DNA from: 67-14 sp020438345
Lineage (GTDB): Bacteria; Actinomycetota; Thermoleophilia; Solirubrobacterales; 70-9
Assembly (NCBI GenBank): GCA_937872475.1
Contig: CALMSY010000029.1
Coordinates: 1-54,959 of the forward strand
DNA: 54,959 bases
Direction of reading: 5' to 3'
Notes under the pieces: model-generated
The model's input: the letters and a program-made list of their open reading frames with translations, nothing else
What the model was told of the DNA's origin: nothing
Database searches by the model: none
Translations under genes and position numbers: made by a program
In this document: piece after piece, positions 47,980 to 54,959 of the stretch
Numbering within the stretch: position 1 is the first letter of the stretch
How the letters are laid out: the number at the start of each line of letters is the position of its first letter

Positions 47980-48815
47980 GCTCCGGCTCCAGCGGTGGCG
48001 AGGGCGGGCCCCTGGAAGAGCGCGAGCCCGTCGGTCGAACCGCTGAAAGCCTCGACCGCATGTTCGGGATGCGGCATCAGGCCGAGTACGTTGCCGGCCT
48101 CGTTGGTCACGCCGGCGATGTCATTCAGGGAGCCGTTCGGGTTCTGGCCGGAGGCGTAGCGGAAAGCGACCTGGTTGTCAGCCTCGATCTGCTCCAGCAG
48201 CTCCGGCGGAGCGAAGAAGCGCCCGGACTGATGCTTGAAGGGAACCGAAATCGTCTGTCCTGCCTCATAACCCGCCAGGAAAGGCGAATCAGCCTCACCG
48301 ACCACCAGGTCACCCTGGCGGCAGATGAACCGGGTCCGCTCGTTGGTCAACAGTGCCCCGGGCAGGAGGCCGCTTTCGCAGAGCACCTGAAACCCGTTAC
48401 AGATCCCCAGGACCGGACCACCATTGGCGGCAAACCTGGCCACTGATGTCATTGCCGGCGAAAAGCGAGCGATCGCCCCGGCCCGTAGATAGTCGCCATA
48501 CGAAAAGCCCCCAGGCACCACAATCCCGTCCAATCCCGAGAGGTCGGTCTCCTCATGCCACACCAGTCTGGAAGAGGGAGCGGAGTCGGACAAACCGCCA
48601 CCTCGACCCGAAACGTCGTCAGCGCCATGCCCGACTCCGCTCTGCTCTGAAGGCTCAAAGACGGTACCGGTGGGGTCCTCGACGACGTTTCGGGTCGAGG
48701 AGAGGGCTCCACCGGTGCCGTCCCTGGAGTTCAAGCTGCGTTCTGCAATGAGACAGGCGTTGAGGGCGTCGCGCTCGTCGCAGGATCCGGGGAACTGCAG
48801 CACACCCCAGATCAT
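47976..48815 (-). CDS. purQ: Phosphoribosylformylglycinamidine synthase, PurQ subunit, with internal insertion
   Basis: Glutaminase subunit of FGAM synthase. ATG 48815 overlaps the purS stop by four bases; the product is 279 residues, about 50 longer than usual. GVLQFPGSCDERDALNA starts the fold; VVPGGFSYGDYLRAGAIARF, the nucleophile Cys in LGICNGFQVL and the His/Glu in LMPHPEHAVE are normal. The extra length is one block, about residues 28-83, low-complexity and Gly/Ser-rich (SRDGTGGALSS ... RGGGLSDSAP), placed just before LVWHEETDL. The corresponding DNA (48578-48722) is a set of long inverted repeats, so a palindromic element seems to have been inserted in frame. Catalytic parts are intact and the protein is probably active. 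Confidence 0.93.
   Translation of the reverse strand: MIWGVLQFPGSCDERDALNACLIAERSLNSRDGTGGALSSTRNVVEDPTGTVFEPSEQSGVGHGADDVSGRGGGLSDSAPSSRLVWHEETDLSGLDGIVVPGGFSYGDYLRAGAIARFSPAMTSVARFAANGGPVLGICNGFQVLCESGLLPGALLTNERTRFICRQGDLVVGEADSPFLAGYEAGQTISVPFKHQSGRFFAPPELLEQIEADNQVAFRYASGQNPNGSLNDIAGVTNEAGNVLGLMPHPEHAVEAFSGSTDGLALFQGPALATAGAGA
48578..48722. repeat. Multi-palindromic element inserted in purQ
   Basis: Three pairs of inverted arms lie in the order A B A' C B' C'. A is GAGCGGAGTCGG (48578-48589, A' at 48631-48642), B is CCTCGACCCGAAACGTCGTC (48601-48620, B' at 48681-48700, perfect over 20 bp), and C is GACGGTACCGGTGG (48660-48673, C' at 48709-48722, one wobble). It is about 145 bp and coincides with the extra residues of PurQ. 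No transposase is present. Confidence 0.85.
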
Positions 48816-49042
48816 TCGGAGATGGTCTCGATCTCGTAGTCCTCGATCAGAGGATTGGCAAGCAGCTTCTCGCAAAGCTCCTCGAGCCGGTCGGCAGTTT
48901 CGGCGCGGAGTTCGACGATACGCCCCACCCGTACATGCTCGATTCCCTCGAATCCGAGTGCGGGCAGCGCACCCTCAACGGCTTTGCCCTGGGCGTCGAG
49001 GATCCCTTCCTTGGGCCGGATCAGCACCCTGGCCTGGATCAA
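48812..49042 (-). CDS. purS: Phosphoribosylformylglycinamidine synthase, PurS subunit
   Basis: Small bridging subunit of FGAM synthase, 76 residues. ARVLIRPKEGILDAQGKAVEGAL and the C-terminal LLANPLIEDYEIE are characteristic. It overlaps purC upstream and purQ downstream by four bases each. The presence of separate PurS, PurQ and small PurL shows the multi-subunit form of the enzyme. Confidence 0.95.
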   Translation of the reverse strand: MIQARVLIRPKEGILDAQGKAVEGALPALGFEGIEHVRVGRIVELRAETADRLEELCEKLLANPLIEDYEIETISE

Positions 49043-49890
49043 AGCTCGCTCCCTGTGATCCGCTCGAATGCCTCGCGGTATTTGGCCCGGGTTTGCGCGA
49101 CCACATCTTCCGGCAGCTCCGGCGCGGGAGGATTGTGGTCCCAGCCAGCTGCGTTTGCCCAGTCCCGGACGTACTGCTTGTCAAAGGAAGGCTGGGACTT
49201 GCCAGGCTGGTATTCGTCAGCGGGCCAATATCGGGATGAATCCGGGGTGAGCACCTCGTCTGCGAGAACGATCTCCGCGCCGGCATAGCTGCCGAATTCA
49301 AACTTGGTGTCGGCCAGGATGATGCCCTTGCTGGCTGCGTGATTGGCACCGTACTCATAGATCTCGATCGAGATCCGCCGGAGTTCCTCCATCAGGTGGC
49401 GGTCCCCTACGATTTCGGCGGCCCGGTCGAAATCCACGTTCTCGTCGTGGTCACCCATTTCGGCTTTGGTTGCCGGAGTGAAAATGGGCTGCGGCAGCTT
49501 GTCGGATTCAGTCAGACCTTCCGGCAGGCCAACCCCGCAGACCGACCCGGTCTCCTGGTATTCCTTCCAGCCGGAGCCGGAAAGGTATCCGCGAACCACG
49601 CATTCGACCGGGTACATGTCGAGCTTGCGAACCCGGACAGCCCGGCCCTCGACTTCTTCCGGAACATCGTTCGAGATGAAGTGGTTGGGCACGATCTGTT
49701 TCGTGTTCTCGAACCAGAAGTTGGACATCTGGGTGAGAACCTTTCCCTTGTCGGGAATCGGCGTCGGCATGATCACGTCGTAGATCGAGATCCGGTCGGA
49801 GGCGACCAGCAGGAGGTCGTCCTCGATTTCGTAGATCTCGCGGACCTTGCCGGAATTGACGAGTTTTAGGTCTTCGATCGAGGAGCTCAT
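49039..49890 (-). CDS. purC: SAICAR synthetase
   Basis: Phosphoribosylaminoimidazole-succinocarboxamide synthase, 283 residues. NSGKVREIYEIEDDLLLVASDRIS, the PNHFIS segment, ECVVRGYLSGSGWKEYQ and ILADTKFEFG are the ATP and substrate motifs. First gene of purC-purS-purQ-purL, all linked by four-base overlaps. The ATG has a TAGAGT box eight bases upstream and no ribosome-binding site. Confidence 0.96.
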   Translation of the reverse strand: MSSSIEDLKLVNSGKVREIYEIEDDLLLVASDRISIYDVIMPTPIPDKGKVLTQMSNFWFENTKQIVPNHFISNDVPEEVEGRAVRVRKLDMYPVECVVRGYLSGSGWKEYQETGSVCGVGLPEGLTESDKLPQPIFTPATKAEMGDHDENVDFDRAAEIVGDRHLMEELRRISIEIYEYGANHAASKGIILADTKFEFGSYAGAEIVLADEVLTPDSSRYWPADEYQPGKSQPSFDKQYVRDWANAAGWDHNPPAPELPEDVVAQTRAKYREAFERITGSEL

Positions 49891-49898
49891 TGAACCCG

Positions 49899-49904
49899 AC
49901 TCTA
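49899..49904 (-). promoter_or_regulatory. Leaderless -10 box of the purCSQL operon
   Basis: TAGAGT on the minus strand ends eight bases before the purC ATG. Confidence 0.5.
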
Positions 49905-50017
49905 CAACTGTTCAGAACTCCGAATCACCCCCGAGAGAGCCCCACCCACCCATTCGCTGCTTCGAGTTGGCGGGGCAGGTTGAACCCGGAGGCCGGGCGT
50001 AGCTCGCCGACTGCAGT

Positions 50018-50023
50018 TAAGGT
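50018..50023 (+). promoter_or_regulatory. Leaderless -10 box of the propeller gene
   Basis: TAAGGT ends six bases before the ATG at 50030. The 20 bases around and upstream of it (CTCGCCGACTGCAGTTAAGG, 50003-50022) nearly match the promoter of tRNA-Lys, with one inserted T there. Confidence 0.5.
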
Positions 50024-50029
50024 CCCTGC

Positions 50030-50959
50030 ATGCGCAAGGTTTTCGTGGGTCTCTCCTCCTTCCTGGCTGTGTGTCTGCTTTCGGCAGGCCCGGCGGCAGC
50101 TGCAGAGGTGCCGAAGTGCACCGGTAGCTACGTTCAGAGCACCATCTTCTCCGGTCAGCCTGCGATCGAGAACCTGATTGTCGGCGGTGGCGGGGTGCTC
50201 TACACCTCGGGAGGCGACGCCAGCCAGAGCCTTCTGAACGCCTACACGAAGGGCACCGTGACTCCCCGGCTGGTGACGACGGGGTTGCCGGGCGGTGGTG
50301 GACTTGCCTGGTCCGGTAAACGCCTGCTCTGGGGTTACGGTGATTTGCTCGCGAACGGCATCGCCGGTGACACGAATCCGACGGCCGGTCTCTACAGCGT
50401 AAGAGTCGGACCGGGAACCAGTGAGGTCGTCTCCGATCACCTCGGGATGGCGAACGGAATCGCCCGCGGCAAGGATGGATTCATATATGCCTCGAACAAT
50501 CTGGGCCTGAAGCTCGACCGGATTTCACCGAAGGGCGAAACCGAGAACGGCTGGGCGAACCTGCCTTCAGCGAACGGCCTGACGGTCGGCAGGCATGGCC
50601 GGTATCTGTACGCCAACCAGATGTTCGAAACACCTTCCACCATTGCCAGGATCGACACCACCGACCCTTCAAAGATGTGGACGTTCTTTACCTCCCCGGA
50701 GGAGGGGAACGTGCTGCTGGACGGCCTTGCCCGGGACGGTGCGAACAATCTCTACGCAGCGGTTTTCGGCAAGGGTGAAGTCTGGAAAATCAGTCCATCG
50801 AAGCAGGCCTGTGTGATCGCGTCCGGTCTTTCCCAGACCACATCGGTCGCGGTCAGCGGCGCCAAGAAGGGTTTCAAGGCAGGCAACCTTTACGCGGCCG
50901 GCTTCGACGGCAACATCATCCAGGTGACCGGCGCGACAGACGCCGGCTTTCCCGGCTGA
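50030..50959 (+). CDS. Secreted SMP-30-like beta-propeller protein
   Basis: Exported protein of 309 residues; the signal peptide ends near AGPAAAA. The repeated blade phrases (SGKRLLWGYGDL, MANGIARGKDGFIYASNN, SANGLTVGRHGRYLYANQ, LLDGLARDGANNLYAAVF, AGNLYAAGFDGNIIQV) match the SMP-30/gluconolactonase-like fold. The metal-site residues of true gluconolactonases are only partly recognisable (the Asn/Asp in NGL and LDGLA fit), so enzyme activity is uncertain. It is a single gene, without a ribosome-binding site, divergent from purC, and a short hairpin covers its stop. Confidence 0.75.
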   Translation: MRKVFVGLSSFLAVCLLSAGPAAAAEVPKCTGSYVQSTIFSGQPAIENLIVGGGGVLYTSGGDASQSLLNAYTKGTVTPRLVTTGLPGGGGLAWSGKRLLWGYGDLLANGIAGDTNPTAGLYSVRVGPGTSEVVSDHLGMANGIARGKDGFIYASNNLGLKLDRISPKGETENGWANLPSANGLTVGRHGRYLYANQMFETPSTIARIDTTDPSKMWTFFTSPEEGNVLLDGLARDGANNLYAAVFGKGEVWKISPSKQACVIASGLSQTTSVAVSGAKKGFKAGNLYAAGFDGNIIQVTGATDAGFPG

Positions 50960-50974
50960 CGGGAGGCTGCCGGG
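50951..50974 (+). terminator. Short hairpin at the propeller gene stop
   Basis: CCCGGC (50951-50956) pairs with GCCGGG (50969-50974) across the stop codon. There is no U-tract. It separates the gene from the convergent GNAT gene. Confidence 0.4.
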
Positions 50975-51002
50975 TTCTCGGAGGCTGGTTGACTCCTGGC
51001 GG

Positions 51003-51659
51003 CTAGCCTGCCGGAGGTCGCCACATGAGCCAGAGAGGGATGCCCGGCTCCACCTCGACCTCCTTGAGCAACTGGAAGCCGAACCGGGCGTAGAAGGGGA
51101 TGTTGCTCTCCCGCTGGGTTTCCAGCCAGCATCCGAGACCGTCGCGGTCGGCTGCCTGAAGTCCGGGTTTCAACAACCGGCTTCCGTAGCCCTGGTGCTG
51201 AAATTCCGGTGAAACGGAGAGCACTGAAAGGTACCAGTGAGGTTCCTTCGGCCAGCTTGAGGTGACCAGACGCTGGAGCTTTGCCGCCTTGCCGAGGTGG
51301 GGGAGTCCAGCGGGGAGGAACGGAAGGCTCTCGGCTAGCGTCTCCCGGAAGTTGTGTTTCCTGGTGCCCGGCGGATACCAGAGCGCGGCACCGGCTACTT
51401 CACCGTCCGCTCCGGTCGAGAACCAGCCTGAACCGCGCGGGACGAAAATGTGCTTGATCAGAGCCTGGTACTGGCGCCTCTCGACCCGGGCCCGGATCTG
51501 GTCGTCTGGCAAGAGCCAGACCCAGATTTCGTTGTCCTGGAAGCCCCGGGAGATCGCCTCGGCGGCTGACTTCACTTCTTCCGGGCCGATCAGCCTCGCT
51601 TGTCCGCTACGCGGCGGCAGGGTTCTCCTTCGCCCATTTTGCGATCGCGGCAGAGTCAC
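51003..51659 (-). CDS. GNAT-family N-acetyltransferase
   Basis: Acetyltransferase of 218 residues. The acetyl-CoA motif is VSPEFQHQGYGSRLLKPGL, followed by FYARFGFQLLKEVEVEPGIPLWLMWR at the C-terminus, typical of GNAT proteins with broad small-molecule or unknown substrates. The start is uncertain: GTG 51659 overlaps the preceding gene by 53 bases, while the domain begins around ARLIGPEEV, so any start must lie near or inside the end of that gene. The neighbouring small GST-like gene is probably co-transcribed. Confidence 0.8.
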   Translation of the reverse strand: MTLPRSQNGRRRTLPPRSGQARLIGPEEVKSAAEAISRGFQDNEIWVWLLPDDQIRARVERRQYQALIKHIFVPRGSGWFSTGADGEVAGAALWYPPGTRKHNFRETLAESLPFLPAGLPHLGKAAKLQRLVTSSWPKEPHWYLSVLSVSPEFQHQGYGSRLLKPGLQAADRDGLGCWLETQRESNIPFYARFGFQLLKEVEVEPGIPLWLMWRPPAG

Positions 51660-51894
51660 TGATCACATCGCCGTTGTCCAGTACCAGGATCGGCACCTCG
51701 TTGCTTCCGGAAAGTTCCTTGACTTCCTTGCGGTCCCCGGCCCGGTTCTTCCATGTCCAGGGCATCAACCGGTAGCCCCCGACTTTGACCAGGTCATAGG
51801 TGTGGCCGGCCTCGTCGAGGGCGTTCCCCGCCTTCGCGCAAGGATGCAATGCTCCCGGGCCGCCGGTGCCCGCACCGCAGACGTATAGCTTCAT
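51607..51894 (-). CDS. Small glutaredoxin/GST N-terminal-like protein
   Basis: A 95-residue thioredoxin-fold protein resembling the N-terminal domain of glutathione S-transferases: MKLYVCGAGTGGPG, a helix with HPCAKAGNALDEAGH, the cis-Pro strand NEVPILVLDNGDVISDSAAIAKW. There is no CxxC; Cys6 and Cys19 are the only cysteines. The substrate thiol is unknown, and actinobacteria often lack glutathione. The ATG has a TAAGCT box six bases upstream. It overlaps the GNAT gene. Confidence 0.75.
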   Translation of the reverse strand: MKLYVCGAGTGGPGALHPCAKAGNALDEAGHTYDLVKVGGYRLMPWTWKNRAGDRKEVKELSGSNEVPILVLDNGDVISDSAAIAKWAKENPAAA

Positions 51895-51900
51895 GCCGTC

Positions 51901-51906
51901 AGCTTA
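51901..51906 (-). promoter_or_regulatory. Leaderless -10 box of the GST-like gene
   Basis: TAAGCT on the minus strand ends six bases before the ATG. Confidence 0.5.
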
Positions 51907-51942
51907 ACGGCAAGGCGGGAGGGGTCTGATCCGCCCGTCAGG

Positions 51943-53889
51943 TCACACCGGACGACCCGCCGAGGCAAATGACGGATGGGCAGGCTCGAGGGCTTCTTCT
52001 TCCTGCTCGTCGGTCATGATCGCGTGGCGGAAGCCGGGGACGCCGAATTCATAAGGGCCTCCGATCACGCGGGGGATGCGTTCGAAGTTGTAGATCGGGG
52101 GTGGTGAGCTGACCTGCCATTCGATCGAGTGCGCTCGCCAGGGATTGGCGCCTGCTTTTGGACCGAACCTCCAACTCACGATCATGTTGTAGACAAAAAC
52201 GAGTTGAGCAGCACCGAGGGCGAAGGCCGAGATCGATATCAGCAGGTTCCAGTTGCCGTACTGACTCGCATAGTCGGCGACCCGGCGCGGCATCCCGTCC
52301 ATGCCTATCCAATGCATCGGTGCGAACGTGAGCCAGGTTCCCGCGAGGGTCAGCCAGAAATGCAAATGCCCGAGTCGTTCGTCGTACATTCGACCGGTCA
52401 TCTTCGGAAACCAGTGGTAGATCCCGGCGAAAATGGTGAAGACCGATCCTGCGAAAAGCACAAAATGGATGTGAGCAACGATGAAGTAGGTGTCGGTGAC
52501 GTGGATGTCAATCGGCACCAGGGCAATCATGACTCCGCTTATGCCTCCGACTACGAAGCTGGCGACGAAACCAAGAGCAAACATCATCGCAGTGCGATTC
52601 GCATGGATCTTCCCGTAGAAGAGGGTCCCCAGCCAGGAAAAGATCTTGATCCCGGTCGGTACGGCAATCAGTGTCGAGGTGAGCATCATCGGGACTCTCA
52701 GCCAGCTGAACATGCCGGATACGAACATGTGGTGGGCCCAGACTGAATAGCTGAGGAGGACGATCCCGATCAGTGAGAGCGCCATCAGCCGATACCCGAA
52801 TATCGGCTTCCGGGCGTTCGTCGCGATGACTTCGCTGACGATCCCGAAACCGGGCAACATCATGATGTAGACGGCGGGATGGGAGTAAAACCAGAAAATG
52901 TGCTGGTACGAGACGACGTCACCGCCTTCGAGGAAGTTGAAGAAATTCATCTCCATCACCCGCGAGAGAAGAACCATCAACTGAACGCCGGCGATGAAGG
53001 GAGTTGCGCCGATAACAAGGAGCGAGGTCGCCAGGTTTGCCCAGGCGAGCAGGGGCATCCTCCAGATGGTCATCCCCGGGGCTCTCATTCCGATGATCGT
53101 GACCAGGAAGTTGACCGCCGCAAAAATCGAGGAGAAGCCGGCGAACTGCACGCCGATGTTGAAGAACGACTGGCCCAGGGGGGCGCCCGTTGATAGTGGT
53201 GCGTATCCGGTCCAGCCCGCATCGAAAGCCCCTCCCGGTGCGAGGAAGCTGGCCAGGAAAATGACCCCTGCGATTGGTAGCAGCCAGAACGAGAGGGCGT
53301 TGAGACGGGGAAATGCCATGTCCGGTGCCCCGATCATCAGCGGGAGAACGTAATTGGCCAAACCGGCGAAGGCCGGAATGACGAACATGAAAATCATGAT
53401 CGTGGCATGCGTCGAGAACAGGCCGTTGAAGGTGTTCGCCGCCACGATCTGGCCTCCCGGCTGAGCGAGCTCGGCCCGGATCAGCATGGCCAGCAGACCA
53501 CCGATGAGGAAGAAGACAATGGTCGTGACCACGTACTGGATCCCGATCACCTTGTGGTCGGTGTTGAAGCGAAAGTAGTCACGCCACTCCCGGGCGCCGT
53601 GGTCGGCGTGTTCGTCGGGCAGCTGCCGGGCACCAACAGCCCATTTCAGCCAGTAGTCAAAGCAGCCCATCCCCCAGAGGAATCCGAATGGTGCTGTGAC
53701 CAGCGGAACAACAACGTGGGGGTATCCGGTCTGCTCGGTCTGGAATGCGTCGAGTCCCGAAATTGCCCGAATCGCAATAACGATCCCGACTCCGAAAGCG
53801 GCACCCGCGATCGTTCCGGCAACCGCCCTTGCGATTGGAAGGTGCCCGCGCGGAATCACCGCTGTCTGGCTTGAGTCACGTCCCTCCAT
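51943..53889 (-). CDS. ctaD: Cytochrome c oxidase subunit I, A2 type
   Basis: Haem-copper oxidase catalytic subunit of 648 residues. The haem and CuB ligands are present: FSTHATIMIF, FWFYSHPAVYIMMLPGFG with the His-Tyr pair, VWAHHMFVSGM and VAHIHFVLFAGSV; the K-channel lysine is in STLIAVPTGIKIFSW. The usual Glu of GHPEVYI is replaced in YSHPAVYI, the Tyr-Ser motif of A2-type oxidases. About 105 extra residues with two membrane helices precede the core, and about 50 follow it. No subunit II, III or haem-maturation gene adjoins, so partners must be elsewhere. The ATG has a TAGCGT box nine bases upstream and faces a LysR gene. Confidence 0.94.
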   Translation of the reverse strand: MEGRDSSQTAVIPRGHLPIARAVAGTIAGAAFGVGIVIAIRAISGLDAFQTEQTGYPHVVVPLVTAPFGFLWGMGCFDYWLKWAVGARQLPDEHADHGAREWRDYFRFNTDHKVIGIQYVVTTIVFFLIGGLLAMLIRAELAQPGGQIVAANTFNGLFSTHATIMIFMFVIPAFAGLANYVLPLMIGAPDMAFPRLNALSFWLLPIAGVIFLASFLAPGGAFDAGWTGYAPLSTGAPLGQSFFNIGVQFAGFSSIFAAVNFLVTIIGMRAPGMTIWRMPLLAWANLATSLLVIGATPFIAGVQLMVLLSRVMEMNFFNFLEGGDVVSYQHIFWFYSHPAVYIMMLPGFGIVSEVIATNARKPIFGYRLMALSLIGIVLLSYSVWAHHMFVSGMFSWLRVPMMLTSTLIAVPTGIKIFSWLGTLFYGKIHANRTAMMFALGFVASFVVGGISGVMIALVPIDIHVTDTYFIVAHIHFVLFAGSVFTIFAGIYHWFPKMTGRMYDERLGHLHFWLTLAGTWLTFAPMHWIGMDGMPRRVADYASQYGNWNLLISISAFALGAAQLVFVYNMIVSWRFGPKAGANPWRAHSIEWQVSSPPPIYNFERIPRVIGGPYEFGVPGFRHAIMTDEQEEEALEPAHPSFASAGRPV

Positions 53890-53898
53890 GGGATTCTC

Positions 53899-53904
53899 AC
53901 GCTA
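53899..53904 (-). promoter_or_regulatory. Leaderless -10 box of ctaD
   Basis: TAGCGT on the minus strand ends nine bases before the ATG. Confidence 0.5.
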
Positions 53905-53925
53905 GGCCCCTCCACCCATAAAGTC

Positions 53926-53964
53926 CAATACCTAAATTGCACCTCTAACATAGGTATTGCCTAT
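53926..53964. promoter_or_regulatory. LysR-type operator between lysR and ctaD
   Basis: CAATACCT (53926-53933) and AGGTATTG (53952-53959) are perfect inverted 8-bp arms, 18 bp apart. Overlapping them, ATAG-N7-CTAT (53950-53964) is a half site of the kind bound by LysR-family tetramers and runs into the LysR start codon. Autoregulation and control of ctaD are plausible. Confidence 0.5.
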
Positions 53965-54844
53965 GGAACTCGAACTTCGTCACCTGCGCTACTTCTCGAT
54001 TCTGGCTGAGGAAATGCATTTCGGCCGGGCTGCCGAACGCCTCCACATTGCCCAGCCCTCGCTCAGCCAGCAGATTCGCAAACTGGAGGGGATCCTCGAA
54101 GTTGAACTGTTTGACCGCAGTGGTCGAAACATCACTCTGACCCCGGCCGGAAAGGCGCTCTCCGAACATGCCGCACGGACCTTCGAGGCGGTTGAGGTTG
54201 CCGTCACCGCCACCGTCGATGCGGACCGTGGCGTCACCGGACGTCTTGCCGTCGGATTCGTCGAAACTGCCGCTATCTCTCTGGTTCCCGCAGCAGTGCG
54301 CCAGTTCCGGCTCACCCATCCGCGGGTAGATCTTGAGCTCCGCGAACTGTCAGTCCCGGCCCAGATCGAACAACTGATCCACGGCACACTCGATCTCGGA
54401 TTCATCAGGACCGAACCTGGCTCTGACGAGCTCGTCGTGGAAGCGCGAATCAGGGAACACCTCGTCGTCGCTCTTCCGGGCGATCACCCCCTTTCGAAGC
54501 GTCCGGGCCTGGCCCCGTGGCAGGTGGCAAGTGAACCGCTGATAGTGATTGATCGTCGGCTTCTGCCAGGGCTTCACGACGAGACGGTCACCCTGATTCG
54601 GGAAAACGGTGGCTCGATGAACGTCGCACAGCAGACGACCAGCATTCTGTCAACGCTTGGGCTGGTCTCGGCCGGACTCGGAATTGCCATTCTGCCCGCA
54701 GTCACAGAAGGACTGGCCTTCGAGGGGATCAACTATGTGCCGCTGCGGCCATCACCGCAAACCGAAATCCTCGCGGTGCGTCACCGCCGCAACGACTCGC
54801 CCCAAGTCAGCCCCTTCCTTGAAGCCTTGGCGGCAGACAACTGA
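53963..54844 (+). CDS. LysR-family transcriptional regulator
   Basis: LysR-type regulator of 293 residues from ATG 53963 (a TTG two codons earlier is less likely). The winged helix is ELRHLRYFSILAEEMHFGRA and IAQPSLSQQIRKLE; the effector domain (about 90-290) has GRLAVGFVETAAISLVPA and DLGFIRTE. There is no OxyR-type Cys pair; the sequence is closer to the BenM/CatM-like group, whose effectors are small aromatic or organic acids, but the effector cannot be read here. It is divergent from ctaD with a shared operator region. A tandem repeat starts 17 bp after its stop. Confidence 0.92.
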   Translation: MELELRHLRYFSILAEEMHFGRAAERLHIAQPSLSQQIRKLEGILEVELFDRSGRNITLTPAGKALSEHAARTFEAVEVAVTATVDADRGVTGRLAVGFVETAAISLVPAAVRQFRLTHPRVDLELRELSVPAQIEQLIHGTLDLGFIRTEPGSDELVVEARIREHLVVALPGDHPLSKRPGLAPWQVASEPLIVIDRRLLPGLHDETVTLIRENGGSMNVAQQTTSILSTLGLVSAGLGIAILPAVTEGLAFEGINYVPLRPSPQTEILAVRHRRNDSPQVSPFLEALAADN

Positions 54845-54860
54845 CCAGGCCAGCACTCCC

Positions 54861-54959
54861 GTTGGAGAGATCTCCGCTAGCGGAGCTCCTCTGAACCAAA
54901 GTGTCCGTTGGAGAGATCTCCGCTAGCGGAGCTCCTCTGAACCAAAGTGTCCGTTGGAG
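54861..54959. repeat. 46-bp tandem repeat at the window edge
   Basis: Two identical 46-bp units (54861-54906 and 54907-54952) and the first 7 bases of a third run off the window. Each contains the perfect palindrome CTCCGCTAGCGGAG and ends CTGAACCAAAGTGTCC. No unit differs and there are no unique spacers, so it is a tandem repeat rather than a CRISPR array. Confidence 0.9.

Noticed and set aside
48578..48722. Insertion sequence in purQ
   Set aside because: The segment is about 145 bp with no transposase and keeps the frame; it is better described as a small palindromic element.
53963..54844. OxyR assignment for the LysR-type regulator because of the ATAG-N7-CTAT site
   Set aside because: The protein lacks the redox-active Cys pair, and the site is a general LysR half-site pattern.
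54861..54959. CRISPR array at the right edge
   Set aside because: The 46-bp units are identical throughout with no unique spacers, and no cas gene is near.

Overview
The window is high-GC DNA with actinobacterial gene content. Several secreted proteins end in basic, Cys-containing beta-sandwich tails, and many genes carry a TAnnnT hexamer 6-11 nt before the start codon. This suits a Thermoleophilia (Solirubrobacterales-like) chromosome; that placement is inferred from gene content and style, with no marker gene to prove it. Most of the window is housekeeping chromosome. No phage, plasmid or insertion sequence is visible. The right edge runs into a tandem repeat.

Layout. 1-5.7 kb: a LuxR-type response regulator facing, and overlapping, a histidine kinase built from two fused kinase halves; a secreted TolB-like propeller; an unrecognised two-helix membrane protein. 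5.8-9.7 kb: metY-metX-metW and a carboxylesterase. 9.9-11.7 kb: two tandem extracytoplasmic SGNH hydrolases. 12.0-15.5 kb: sdhCAB. 15.6-18.6 kb: a NirK-like two-domain copper protein, then a divergent acyl-CoA dehydrogenase/SDR pair. 18.7-23.0 kb: uppP and a leftward operon of a catalytic-core-only E2 acyltransferase, an undescribed Cys-triplet protein, lipB, lipA and a truncated rhomboid-like protein. 23.1-27.1 kb: two secreted proteins and lpd. 27.1-30.7 kb: thiE diverging from a TPP-riboswitch-controlled thiO and a fused thiS-thiG. 30.7-32.5 kb: an amidase and tRNA-Lys. 32.6-49.9 kb: de novo purine genes in blocks (purNH, purF, purCSQL), all on the minus strand, interspersed with surface proteins, a Wzy-type ligase, a collagen-like protein and an NhaA-DsbA fusion. 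50-54.9 kb: a propeller protein, GNAT, a GST-like protein, an A2-type cytochrome oxidase subunit I, and a divergent LysR regulator.

How the genes work together. lipB/lipA make protein-bound lipoyl groups, and lpd and E2-type enzymes use them. sdhCAB and ctaD belong to respiration. thiO and thiSG supply the thiazole half of thiamine and thiE joins it to the pyrimidine half. The pur genes cover most of the IMP pathway (purD, purM, purE/K and purB are not here). The secreted and lipoprotein genes probably act at the cell surface.

Most notable: (1) a 131-residue ORF inside the lipoylation operon with four 12-residue repeats and ten Cys at exact three-residue spacing, whose repeats differ mostly at synonymous positions; (2) an in-frame, roughly 145-bp multi-palindromic insertion in purQ; (3) three 43-bp hairpin repeats plus four 19-bp tandem repeats between purL and nhaA; (4) short leader ORFs whose stop codons overlap the next start by four bases; (5) a recurrent leaderless-promoter arrangement.
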